From: Zygnema cylindricum
Lineage: Eukaryota > Streptophyta > Zygnematophyceae > Zygnematales > Zygnemataceae
Direction: 5' to 3'
DNA length: 64,000 nt
NCBI GenBank assembly: GCA_037447655.1
Contig: JBBHKE010002009.1
Coordinates: forward strand, 42,110 to 106,109
The notes under the pieces were generated by a model. That model ran no database searches. It worked only from the letters and a program-made list of their open reading frames with translations, and had not been told where the DNA came from. The position numbers and the translations under genes are program-made. The first letter of the stretch is position 1, and each line of letters opens with the position of its first letter. Positions 11,413 through 21,685 of this stretch are shown one piece after another.

Positions 11413-12058
11413 TGTTGTTTTTAGGCGATCTCATACGATATTATGTACGGATATCGGAGCGCCGATATTATGTACGGAAGTCGGATCGCCGATATTGTAC
11501 GGACAGTAGGATTGAATCGTACGGAATCGAGTATCGATTCAATGACACACATTTTTTGGCGGAAATACTGACGCAACTTTGGGCGCGGCCACCGACGGCT
11601 GACACTGTGTATTTTGGCGTGTATCGTTTGGAACATATCGCGCACACATTTCACATGCAGATTGGAGTGCACATGTACAAATAGCAAGCATTCCACATGA
11701 AGAGATTATCTCTCACACACATTATATCAAAGGATAGCAAGATTGTTTAGGCAATGGTGTTTTAACACTTTATTCATAGAAAACATCATTGTACAAAGAT
11801 CACAGAGATTAGACGAATAGTCATAGGAGGAGAATCCACCTTAATTAGATAGAGAATGTCTTTGAGACAATTGTAATTCCTACTTCTATAATTCCATTAA
11901 AAGATGTTTAAACCTGCCTGTTTTATTGTCTACATCTATTTCTACTCCCATCTCTAAACCCTTTGTGAGTCACATAACGGCACCCCTTCTAGTGTATGTT
12001 ATAGGCTCATCTACTTTTAGCCCTCGCCAAGGGCTAAGGTGAGCACCTAAAACTAATA
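11413..12058 (+). repeat. 3' LTR of nested copia-like element
   Basis: It starts TGTTGTTTTTAGGCG after the polypurine tract and ends ...AAAACTAATA before the target duplication TGCTG. It is equal in length to the 5' LTR. The few differences between the pair indicate a younger insertion than the gypsy host. Confidence 0.85.
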
Positions 12059-12063
12059 TGCTG

Positions 12064-12800
12064 GTTAGATGTGAGGCGTGTTTAGGTATTAAGGACTAAG
12101 GCAAGCTGGGTAGTGTAGCCACCGCTGAAACTCACTCGAATTACCTAAAGGCCAAACAAACTTGCCATCTCCTAGCGATGATTCATCTGTACAAGGAGGG
12201 CTTAAAGCTATGAAAGGTAAGGATGTGAGGTTTATAGATTAAAAGATCTAGATGTAGTGGGAAATTTGAAATTTGATAATGGAGGAGAAGGAAAGTTGAG
12301 TACTTTACTTCTTCAAGAGCAAAGGAGTCCAGAAATGACTCAAAACTTTTCAAACCCTAAATTGTTACTTTTGATTGCTTTCAATTTTGCTATTGCAAAA
12401 TTTGTAGTTGAATTTTACCTTTAAGAGCTTTCAATTTTCCTGTTGTTAAACTGGTGGGGAAACTTTTTACCTTTCGATTTCAATGTTTGGGAAAATTAAA
12501 TTTTCACTAACTTACATTTAATGTTTATTTGATTTCTCAGATTTTGATATCTTTCAAAAAAACTGTTAAAGAAAAGAAGTATTGGATTCGAGAAATCCGA
12601 GGAGTTCAAATCTGCTGCAAACTCTTTTGGATAATTATACTCTACCTTTCTTATTGCTTGATTTCTTTGTGTGACAATGGCAAATTTTGCATGGAAACGT
12701 GAAATATAAATTGCTTTGAATGTTTTGAAGAAGCGTACCGTGAATATGGTTTAAAGATTTAATAATCATGCTGTTGTAATGGATGAACAATTTCCGAATT
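12064..12800 (+). other. Gypsy untranslated leader, continued
   Basis: After the nested element the gypsy sequence resumes. AT-rich leader sequence runs to the first recognisable gag codons near 12800, with no other feature seen. Confidence 0.45.
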
Positions 12801-13880
12801 GAAGAGTGAATTGAAGGATGTTAAGGAAAATGGAAATGTTTCAAATCAAAAATTGGATGAGCTAATTAATTTAATCAACAACAAAAATAATGTTCATAAC
12901 TAGAAATGTGAGAGTAGTAAGAGGAATGCCAGTTTTAGGGATGATGATCACGAAAGACCTAAAAAGATAAGAGATTTGAAATTGTCTATGAGTGAAGCAA
13001 CATCCTTTGATGGTAAGAAAATTAATGAGTTGGATGCTTCGATTTTTCATATGGAGTATTATTTGGAATCTAGCAATTGTGATTGTGATAATTACACTTC
13101 TTTTGCTATTAGTTGATTGAAAGGTGGTGCTCTGATTTGGTATTACACTCAGAGAAAGTCTAACCTAATTCATAATAGTACTGATTGGGAAGTTTTTCAG
13201 ACCGCTATCAAATGACGTTTGTTGTCTGTCACTTATAAATACAGAATGGAAAAAAAGTGGCTGAACTGTAAACAGACTAGATATGTGAAAGATTATATTG
13301 TAGAATTTGACTTGTCTAGCATGAATGTCATAGGTTAAACCGATGAAATGGCTAAGTTGTATTTCTTGAAATATCTGAATCCTACACTGAAATCAGAACT
13401 GAAACATCAAAAAAATATTAATTTGAACGAATTCCAAGATAAGTCATTGGAATTAGAGGATCAGTTGGGGTATAATCGGGAAAATCGATCATTCAGGGGT
13501 AATTTGAATGAAGTATCAGAGTGGGGTGAGGAGGAATTTGTGGAAGAGGGTTTGAATGCGTGTCTCGTGAATAGGCATAATATCTTCAAGGGTAATCAAA
13601 GAGGTGGACAGTGTGTTAATACAGAAAACATATTTCATAATAGAATGGGATACATTAATAGACATAAACAAAGTATTAATGCTTAAAAACCCAACCTTAG
13701 CATTCCCACGTGCACTATCTGTCAAAAAGAGGTCATAGGGCATTTGAGTGTGAACAACTGAAGAAAATTAACTGTTATAACTGTGGAGAGGAGGGACATT
13801 TCAACAAAGAGTGCACAAAACCGAAAAAAAGTCACTTGTTTTAAATGCGGAGGTCTAGATCATTACGCTAAGGACTATAC
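12800..13880 (+). pseudogene. Gypsy gag: capsid and two zinc knuckles
   Basis: One frame, broken by stops, carries a retrotransposon capsid pattern. It includes A-T-S-F-D-G-K near 13000, W-Y-Y-T-Q-R-K near 13140, D-W-E-V-F-Q-T-A-I-K near 13190 and M-A-K-L-Y-F-L-K-Y-L-N-P near 13350. Downstream are C-Y-N-C-G-E-E-G-H-F-N-K-E-C (13773-13814) and C-F-K-C-G-G-L-D-H-Y-A-K-D-Y (13838-13880). These are two CCHC nucleic-acid-binding knuckles, in different frames. The second has lost its last cysteine (now Tyr). Stops at 13117, 13213 and 13336 are TGA or TAA, consistent with CGA or CAA decay. Confidence 0.75.
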
Positions 13881-14000
13881 AAATAAGGGATCGCTTAAAA
13901 CAGTTGATGTCAATAAAAGTCTTCAAGAAGATATTGCATTATACCTAGCTGAGCTGGAAGCCCAAGAGGTGGGAAACGGAAAGGACTAGCTGAAAGTCCT

Positions 14001-14640
14001 TTGTTGGGTCGAGCAGATCCAAAGGTTAAGGAGTTCACTCTGGGGGGCAAGCTAATGAACGCAAAGGCTAGGATAGTTGAGTTTATTATGATGCTAACTA
14101 CACTTCATAGTTTGAACAATCATTCTAATGAAACTTTTAACAACACACCTATGTTGGGACAGTTAAGTAACAAAGACACCAAACATTGTTTGATCAGATT
14201 AGAATCTTTAGTGGAAGGGAAACCATTGAGAGTTATGGTAGATTGAGATGCTACACATAATTTTATTTCACATAAGTTTGTCGAGGAAAACAAAATTCCT
14301 ACAGTCATAAAGGAAAAACCTTTGCATGTTCAACTGGCAAATGGTAATAAGTCCACATTAGATTTACAAACGGACACAACAGAAGTTGATATCCAAGGTC
14401 ATAAAATGAAAGTTGTGTGTGAAATAATGAATTTGGGTAGTGACGAGCTAATACTGGGAAAGCATTGGTTAACTGAACATAACCGTCGAATTAATAGGAA
14501 AACTAACACTTTGAGAGTGAAGGTTTTGCAAGCATTACCTTCGAAGAAGTTGCATAAACATCATATAAATAACATAACCAAAATGAGAGTGGATGGTTTG
14601 ATTTCTGCTAAACAATTTGAAAAGCTTTAAAAAATAAAAT
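14001..14640 (+). pseudogene. Gypsy aspartic protease region
   Basis: The frame reads ...L-R-V-M-V-D-stop-D-A-T-H-N-F-I. The expected catalytic D-S-G-A-T-H-N-F is visible, but the Ser codon is now TGA and the Gly is Asp. Further on, D-E-L-I-L-G-K-H-W-L matches the ILG-x-x-W-L motif that closes retroviral-type proteases. The active site is destroyed. Confidence 0.75.
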
Positions 14641-16180
14641 AAATCATGTTTTCTTGTTATTAGTAACTGAGGCAGATATTGATGAAGGGGGGGCAGAAAA
14701 CACTAACATTGATGTTGTTCTTAAATCAGACACAACTAAAAATCTTGAAAAACAAAAATCCGATTTTTTAACTGACATAAATACACCTGATGCTGCAGTA
14801 AAAGATTTGATTTTTGAATTTCAAGATGTTTTCCCAAGTGATTTACCCTTAAGAAGGCCAACTTCCCGAGATGTGGAACATGTTTTTAACTTGGAACCTA
14901 TATGTAATCCTCTTGTCACAAGAATTTATAAGCACATTTTTTTTTAGCATGAGGTAAGAAACAGATCAATGACCTTCTAGAGAAATGACATATTCCGCCC
15001 ACCAAATCACCGTACAGAGCACCAGTTCTCTTCGTCAAAAAGAAGGACGGAACGTTGAGAATGTGTGTTGACTATCGTATTCTTAACAAAATTACGGTCA
15101 AAGATAAGTATGCGTTACCTTTAATTTCTAATTTGAGAGATCATTTGAAAGGAGCTAAATTATTTTATTTGATTGATCTGCATAGTGGCTTGAATCAGGT
15201 GCCAATTTGAATTGAAGATGTTGACAAAATTGCTTTTAAAACTAGATCAGTCATTTTGATTGGATAGTGATGTCATTTGGTTTGACGAATGCACTGCCTA
15301 CTTATCAAAGATTAATAAACCAAACTTTTTCAGATTATATAGATGAGTTTGTTCAGGTGTTTATAGATGATATTCTAATTTAGAGCGAATCTAAAAAACA
15401 ACATGTAATTCATTTAAGGAAAGTGTTGGAAAGGTTAAGTGAAAGAAAACTATATAGGAAATTGTCAAAATCCAGTTTTTTTAAAAACAAACAATTATTT
15501 TTGGGACATATAGTTAGTGGGGATGGTGTTAAAACAAATCCGTCCAAAATTATTGCAATCCAAAATTGGAAGCCACCCACTAATGTCACAAAAGTTAGAT
15601 CATTTTTGGGATTCGCAACTTAATACAGGAAATTTATCAAGAACTTCACTATGATCGCCGCACCCCTGACGGATTTAATTCGGGAAAAGGAGACGTTTGT
15701 GTGGGGAGCCGATCAAGAGAGAGCTTTCGAGGAACTAAAAGGGAAGTTGACCTTTGCCCCTACACAGGTGTATCCTGATATTGCTGGGGAATTTGAAGTT
15801 CTGATCACTACTGATGCATCTGATAAAGGTTTAGGTGTAGTCATAAGTCAAAAAATCGGCAAACATTTTCATCCTATTGCTTTAAAGTCTAGAAAATTCA
15901 ATGATGCTGAAAAAAAACTATCAAGCACAAAAAAATGAATTACTTGTAATTGTTCATGCATTGGTTAAATGGCGTTGTTATTTGCATAATAAATAATTTA
16001 CAGTTTATTGTGATAATAAAGCACTCTGTTATCTACAAGGATTAACTAATGTACAGATTATGACTGGCAGACAGGTTAGGTGTATGCAGAAATTGACATA
16101 TTTAAAATTTAATGTCAAACATATTCTAAGAAAGACAAATGTAGTCGCAGATCCTTTAAGTAGATGTTTTGAAATAAGTG
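14640..16180 (+). pseudogene. Gypsy reverse transcriptase and RNase H
   Basis: Readable in order: [15 protein letters not shown] (~15005), M-C-V-D-Y-R (15060), L-I-D-L-H-S-G (15172), V-F-I-D-D-I-L-I (the YxDD-type catalytic box, ~15358), L-F-L-G-H-I-V (15495), S-F-L-G-F-A-T (15600), then the RNase H start T-T-D-A-S-D-K-G-L-G (~15808), and C-D-N-K-A-L-C (~16005) near its end. Stops occur at 15208, 15381 and 15621, with frameshifts near 15270 and 15930. The enzyme would copy RNA to DNA and degrade the RNA strand in the cytoplasmic particle, but this copy cannot be translated through. Confidence 0.85.
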
Positions 16181-16733
16181 TGATGGTTGATAATTGTTTT
16201 AATTTATTGCTAATAACGGTAATGTCTAACTGTTATAATATGTTGTTTATAACACCTAGTTACAACTGTTTTGTTATACTAATTATAACACAGGAGCGAA
16301 GCGCGGTGTCGCAATCATCGCAATTATATTGGGGACACGGCAAAGGAACGCAGCGGCGATGTTACCGCGCCGCAGCGCTATAGCAGCGCAGCCATCGCAG
16401 CGCAACATGGTTAAGATGTCATCAGAGGATTGCAGCGCCACCGCTGCCCTGACAGGGAAGCGCAAGGGCTCAATTGCGTTTCACCACGTCAGTCACAACG
16501 AACCCTCGGTTTCGCCGCAGCGGCGCAGCTTCATAAATGTTGGACGCTGCGATTCCCTCGCACGTTGCAACGCTTCGCAGTGTCCAAAAGTGACACCCTC
16601 AACCCTTTTTGATAAAGCAACAACCCACCCTCGCGAACAACCTAGTCTCGGCAGCTTAGAAATTACTTCCCTCAGCATAGTTAGTTTGCCTTCCCTTCTG
16701 CAACTACCAGAATTGTCTTGTACAGTGGTGTGT

Positions 16734-17920
16734 ATGGCGTCGTCGTCCTCTCCACCACCGAAAAGGAGGAGACTTGTACGAGTGGGGCAAGAAGATGTAA
16801 CCCGTCCCCGGAGATTATTAATGGCGGCGGAGGCCATGGTAGAGGCAGACCGGAGGGGAGAGGTAGAAGCGCAACAGGAACCAAAAGAAACCGCCAGTAG
16901 CGAGGCAGGGCTGGCAAGGACCACTGAAGGGGAGGGGTCGGAAAAATCACAGGACCTCGAATACACCCCAACCCGGGAAGGGGATCAGGAATATAAAGAA
17001 GATCATGAGCTCTCGGAGGCGGAGGAACCAGAACGAGAACCAACGCCTCCGCCAATTGAGGAGCGCGCCACGGATCAGGAGGTGATGAGGGACCCCAACA
17101 AGGAGAGTACCGCTGACGAGCAGTCCTCCGAAAGCGCGGAAAAGAAAGCAGAAGCACAATACCTTAGTGGAGACGAGGTGTATCCCCTTCGGGGAAATCA
17201 AAGGGAAACGGCCGAGGAGAGTGAATAATGAGAGGAAATTCCCGATTACCTCTTTCCACTTCCTGCCGACACACAGCATCCGGATCTCACCTTCAGCTTC
17301 GCGAAACACTTGTATTGGGATCCCCAAGAGTGGCCCGTGGAGTGGCGTACAGGAAAACCTAGGGATCCTATCTTTATTCCCGCCAGCGTACCATCACACC
17401 CGGTCTGGAATTTTATAAGAACAAAAGACCTCGGGAACAATCACAAGGGTTATGTGCAGTTAAACCCACATACTCTTCCGTTTGTGGAAGTAGTGGAGGA
17501 CAACTACCAGTACACGATAGATGTTCCTAGGTTACTCCCTCAATATCACCCGTGGGATGTCCACCTCCATGACATCATCTCTAGGGCAGAGGTCACCCCG
17601 AGGTACGGGCAATCAAGCTGGCTCGAAAGAATGCTCTACAGCGGGCCCGAGCTGCAAAGAAGCACGTGTCCTTCAAGTTACGGAAAATACCTCGGTGGGA
17701 ACCAGCGAACGAAGAGGCTGAGGAAGTTTCCCCAATAATCGAACCCAAAGAACCCCAAGGTCCGGCACCTGAGGAGCCTGCATCGGCAGCCATTCCGCCG
17801 CAACCCGAAACACCGGACTCTGCACCCGAGGAGGGGGAAGACCAGGTTCGGGAGCGAATCACTCGGAGGCGGTTGGCGGCGGCAGATCATCACATTGCGT
17901 TGCTGGAGAACCGATGTTAG
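16734..17920 (+). pseudogene. Unclassified NLS / acidic / coiled-coil ORF of LTR remnant
   Basis: The ATG at 16734 opens M-A-S-S-S-S-P-P-P-K-R-R-R-L, a classical basic nuclear-localisation-like sequence. A ~100-residue Glu-rich segment leads to a double stop TAA-TGA at 17226-17231. The same frame continues as F-A-K-H-L-Y-W-D-P-Q-E-W-P-V-E-W (~17290), W-D-V-H-L-H-D-I-I (~17550) and on to 17738. A +1 frame (from ~17590) carries a basic segment, a proline-rich linker and a helical tail ending near R-L-A-A-A-D-H-H-I-A-L-L-E-N-R (17869-17913). I infer one protein broken by two stops and one frameshift. Its position just before the polypurine tract and LTR suggests an element-encoded gag-like or accessory protein, but it matches no family I recognise. 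Confidence 0.5.
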
Positions 17921-18058
17921 CAGCTTCAAAATCAACTCGACGCCCTTCGCTAGAAGTTCGAGGAGTACCGCGAGGAAACATACGATATACTCCGACAGTT
18001 GCAATTTCCTTGAGTCAGTCAAGGTTTAGCGGGACGCTGAATCCTTAGTGGGAGGCAC

Positions 18059-18449
18059 TGTAACAGGGTTACAGGATTCGGGTACTTAGTGGCTAGGGCT
18101 AGGCTGCTATAGTTGCGGTTCCAGAGCAGCGCAGCTGCGATTCCAGACCAACGCAGCGTAGCAGCATAGCAACTTAGCGGCGTAGCAACTTAGTAGCGCC
18201 GCAACATAGCAGCGCAGCATAGCAACGCCGCAGAATGTAGAATGAGCGGTATAGTTCTGGAAGAATGTTTGGATAGATCTTAGTTGACCGGGAAGGTTCA
18301 CGTGTACAATTGTATCGTACTAGGTTGACTAGCAGCTAGCTTGTTTAAATAGTCAGGTAGGCTTGTAAATAGAGGACAGGAAGTAGATCTACGCAGCGAG
18401 CGCAACCTTTTACTCTCTTCCAAGTAATAAAACGCAACCTTGTCTGCCA
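18059..18449 (+). repeat. LTR-like segment of the remnant
   Basis: It begins TGTAACAGGG after the purine-rich GTGGGAGGCAC. It holds degenerate repeats of 'tagcaacttagcggcg' (18120-18235), an AATAAA at 18426 and a candidate terminal ...CTGCCA. The right boundary is a guess and could extend to ~18545. Confidence 0.4.
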
Positions 18450-18569
18450 GTGTTGTGTGCTCCTACTGTTGGTACGGGAAGATCTTTGGTGATTTTCATA
18501 GTGCATTGTGGCGTGCTGTGTGCTATATTGTCCCTTTGATACATAGTTTTGGGAATACGTTCAAACAGT

Positions 18570-19088
18570 TTGGAAAACTGTCCGGGATGCATTAGTGGAG
18601 GCACAAAGGAGGCAAGAATTAAATGCTAACCGCAAACGGGGTGATTGGGTGTTACGCACAGGTGACAAGGTTTGGCTTTCTACAACTCATTATAGGTGCA
18701 AGATTGAGGGACAATGGATCCTACGGGGAAATTTGCTCCTAAGGACATTGGACCATTTACTGTAATCGAGATGATATCGTAAATTGCTGCCAAATTGGAC
18801 TTCCCGCCTTCAACAAAAATTCATTCATTGGTACACATCAGCCAATTGAAACCAGCGAATCTTCGACCAACTGAAGGAGAATTGGAATTGGATCTTTCAA
18901 TAATTATAGAACCTGAAGTCCACATATGGGTAATAGATTGGGTTGGTCAACGGTTCAAGGTCGGCGATACTATATTCTTGCAAGTGCATTATCTAGGAAG
19001 GCCTGAGGATGAGTTGACTTTAGAGGATAAAAATTCTGAGTTTTTACAGGGGTATTGGAGGGATAATAATATAGAAGTCCCGTCTTGA
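18570..19088 (+). pseudogene. Gypsy integrase C-terminus with chromodomain-like tail
   Basis: Readable words are A-Q-R-R-Q-E-L-N-A-N-R-K-R-G-D (~18600), G-D-K-V-W-L-S-T (18661), F-T-V-I-E-M-I-S (18756) and L-V-H-I-S-Q-L-K-P (18825). These are standard for the DNA-binding end of gypsy integrases (GDxVWL ... HVSxLKP). The last ~60 residues, including D-W-V-G-Q-R-F-K-V-G-D and a final G-Y-W, sit where chromoviruses carry a chromodomain. That identity is inference. The catalytic core with the zinc finger and D,D-35-E is missing, replaced by the remnant upstream. Confidence 0.7.
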
Positions 19089-19119
19089 GAATTAAAGGTG
19101 TTTAATTGAGGTCAGTTAA

Positions 19120-19136
19120 AAATAGGGAGGGGATGA
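19120..19136 (+). other. Polypurine tract of gypsy element
   Basis: AATAGGGAGGGGATGA lies immediately before the 3' LTR. It is the plus-strand primer site and fixes the LTR start at 19137. Confidence 0.75.
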
Positions 19137-20104
19137 TGTAACAGCAATAGTGGAGCAAACTTGGTCGTAAATAGGTATTGAAGGGTTTCAAATATAATTT
19201 TATTGATTTGGTAGACGTTTGCGAAAGAATCGCGCAATTTGGAGTTTTATTTCAAAAGATATAGTGATCGGTGTATTTAGGTGACAGCGCGGGGTCAAAC
19301 TAACAAGTGGGTATCATTGTAACGGATTAAGGGTCAAAAGTGGCCGCGAAATTTCAGGCGTACGTTTATAAAGTACTAATAGTCGTTTAGTACATATGAT
19401 GGTTTATTTCGAAACGTACGTATTTCGTAGGTAGTTTCTCGTATAATCTTTAGTACGAAACGTCATAAGTTAAAATTTGTAAATTTCGTAGGTAGTTTCA
19501 CTAGTCCCATTTCAATTTGCGCGCACTTTTGCACGTAAATGTTATGTAGTAAAATGTAGCGTTTCATTGGTTAGAAAATGCTACGTAGTTAGTGAGAAAT
19601 TTTGCACGCTTTTGCATTGGTCAGTCTGAGTCCTAGCTGATCAATGATTGGCCTAGGTAAAACCTGTTCAACGCAGCGTTGACTTTTGCATGGCTAGTCT
19701 AGGGCGATGATGGATAAATAGGGAAGCCTTAGAGAAGAGTAATGATCTTTTCCTTTGGAAAATTTTGTGGAAATTCTGACTGATCTTGGTCCTGAGCGAT
19801 TAAAACGAAATTTGAGCAATGGCATTTTTGCACTGAAATCTCTTACAAACTAAGTAGTGTTTTAGTAGTTAAGAGATAGAATATTTAAGGGTGGAGAGTA
19901 GTTGAAAATTCTTTAATAAGAAGGGTTGAGCCAGAAGGGCAATAGACCAAGCTAATGTTATGTGGACAGAAGCTTCTTCTTATTTAAAGTTTATCATAAT
20001 GTGAGTGTTTTCCAATGTGGATGTGTATTTTCCAATTTGTGGAATCTGTGGTTAAAACTGGTTGTAGTAATGGGATTTTGTGAGAGGTAGGAAATCTTGT
20101 TACA
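19137..20104 (+). repeat. Gypsy 3' LTR
   Basis: It starts TGTAACAGCAATAG and ends ...CTTGTTACA, aligning over its length with 5454-6411. A local partial duplication of the 'aatttcgtaggtagttt' word lies at 19425-19500. The U3 TATA equivalent is changed to GATAAATA. Confidence 0.85.
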
Positions 20105-20306
20105 ACATACCAGGCTATATTAAGTCAATAATATAATACAATATATTATAAAGTACTATTGTATGCATACTATATTTTTTTAGGCTATCACCGATATAGA
20201 ATTTGTTTGTATCTGACCGATATATCAGGACCTCTGACCGTTCAACAACCGATAACTATCGGTATCGGTGTTATCATGATATTTTTTTTACTGATACACA
20301 ACACCA
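20105..20306. mobile_element. hAT-type MITE copy B, right half
   Basis: It continues the interior of the complete copy (compare 35250-35446) from exactly where the gypsy element ends. It terminates ...GATACACAACACCA, followed by the 8-mer ACAATTTG. Together with 4868-5453 it rebuilds one MITE of about 785 bp. Confidence 0.8.
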
Positions 20307-20314
20307 ACAATTTG

Positions 20315-20696
20315 AATGACAAGCCCTGACATCCTTGATGTCATCTTGTAACTGCAATTGATTTACAGCGAGCAACACATTTTTTTCATTTTTTCATATT
20401 TTTCGGGAATTGCTACTCGCAAAGACATTTTTTTGCTGCGCGCATGTAGTTGTCAAAATTTTTACATTTGAACACAGTTTACTACAAATTACGTCCCTTT
20501 GAGTTCATATTTGGCGGTCAATCCGTCAAACAACTTTGACAGGCGAAATATTATAACGAAGGTTAAAAAAGTGTCGCGGTTGCGAACGTCAATCGTCATA
20601 AAGAAAACAATCCACACGGCCCACGCAAGTTTACGATAACAAAAATGCAGTAACCACATATAAATAAAATGGTTGCGCGCACGAACATTGCGAACC
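20315..20696 (-). repeat. Dispersed repeat R (copy 2, minus strand) and flank
   Basis: From ~20480 the reverse complement follows the word order of 4561-4790, 29558-29740 and 33690-33900. 20315-20480 is AT-rich with no recognised content. The copia element below inserted at its edge. Confidence 0.5.
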
Positions 20697-20701
20697 GTTA
20701 T

Positions 20702-21659
20702 TGTTGTTCTATAACCACCATTGCGTAGGAGAACCAGCAGTAGTAGTGGAAGTAGACATGATAAACAGTAGAAACAATCAAGCACCTACTCAACAACCAA
20801 CTTACTGTTGTCACAAAATATGACTTAAAAGGCCAATATGCCTCAAATTTCCACAGAGATACACAACACAGTAAACTCACAATTCCCAAAATTGCAGCCC
20901 AAATGACGGAGTAAACCATAAAATATAATGTCTGGACGTTTCCCAAAAAGTGCCCTTAAAATATCATAATCCCAAAACTAGATGGTTCAAAATTGGCTAA
21001 GTCCTAAGCTATATACTCACTGTGAGAATCTACTAGTCACACTAATTTAGGTGACTGTACTACAGTACTATCCTGACTTACGGCAAAGTATACAACCTGT
21101 ACGTTACTGTACCGCAAGTACTTCCAAAACCCTAATTACTCCCTACCGCTAAATAAACAGTGTAACACTAATTTCTAATGAGCTACACGCCAATCATGTG
21201 TTTTCCAAATATTTGCAAATAACGTCTGGACAATTTATGTTGCCGATCATTAATTACAACAGTCAGTGGTACGAATATCGTGGGTGAGTACGGCGCACTC
21301 AGTCATTGTGGTCCCCACTTTAATCGCGTCCCTTAAATTGGTACGTATCGACGACCTGCTGTTGATCTCGCACAATTCTCTCCCGAATGTTAGGCTTAGT
21401 TCGCGTCCGTCCGATTCACTAAACCCGCCCGCAGGATTTGTGACACCCGTATGTGGGTGTCGGTCGCCACTTCGGAATACGTGCATCATCTTAAAATGTC
21501 GACACATGTCCCTACAGAAGTACGGTACCCTCTACTGTGTATCTACTACTGTCACACTATCAAAGGTACATATTATATGTAACCTAGATAAAATATTTCA
21601 ATTCCTCGGTCTCCTCTCATAGATCTATTTACTGAACTTAAAGATTTCAAATCTCAACA
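20702..21659 (-). repeat. Copia 3' LTR
   Basis: On the + strand it reads TGTTGTTCTATAACC...AAATCTCAACA. It aligns end to end with 26855-27773 plus 28565-28622 and so represents the empty site of the MITE in the sister LTR. The internal side is followed by the complement of a copia polypurine region (element-strand word CCAAGTGAGTAACTGAG). Confidence 0.9.
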
Positions 21660-21685
21660 CTCAGTTACTCACTTGGTCCAATAGC

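Larger units (their letters stand above)
6556..12058 (+). mobile_element. Copia-like non-autonomous LTR element (LARD-like), nested in gypsy leader
   Basis: Direct LTRs 6556-7201 and 11413-12058 are both 646 bp. They bracket 4.2 kb that holds a copia-type gag fragment and then about 3.3 kb of purine-rich sequence without reverse transcriptase, integrase or RNase H. The 3' LTR is preceded by CTCGAGTGGGAG, a copia-style polypurine tract. The 5' LTR is followed by GGTTATGGGCCCAC, similar to the junction of the copia element at 26.85 kb. Target duplications are CGCTG (6551-6555) and TGCTG (12059-12063). It interrupts the gypsy element between its primer site and gag, so it is younger. Being unable to make pol, it would need enzymes in trans. 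Confidence 0.8.
16285..18449 (+). mobile_element. GC-rich LTR-element remnant replacing most of gypsy integrase
   Basis: Base composition changes abruptly at ~16285 to GCAGCG-rich sequence. It returns to gypsy-like AT-rich sequence near 18450, where the integrase C-terminus resumes. Inside are an ORF with a nuclear-localisation-like stretch (16734-17920), a polypurine-like GTGGGAGGCAC (18048-18058) and an LTR-like segment starting TGTAACAGGG (18059) with AATAAA at 18426. I find no matching 5' LTR, so the copy is truncated or its 5' LTR is unrecognisable. Both outer boundaries are approximate. Confidence 0.5.
5454..20104 (+). mobile_element. Ty3/gypsy LTR retrotransposon, decayed, host of nested insertions
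   Basis: Two similar LTRs (5454-6411 and 19137-20104) bracket a tRNA-Met type primer-binding site, a broken gag, protease, reverse transcriptase and RNase H, part of an integrase C-terminus, and a purine tract. Flanking 5-mers GCATA (5449-5453) and ACATA (20105-20109) differ by one base, as expected of an aged target duplication. The order protease-RT-RNase H-integrase defines Ty3/gypsy. Two foreign segments inflate its length: the copia-like element 6556-12058 and an LTR-element remnant of about 2.1 kb between RNase H and the integrase end. In-frame stops in every domain make it non-functional. Confidence 0.85.

Noticed and set aside
20697-21659. A second, tandem copia copy at the left edge
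   Set aside because: The apparent leader/gag sequence is part of the LTR itself. The duplication GTTAT abuts the LTR end at 20702.
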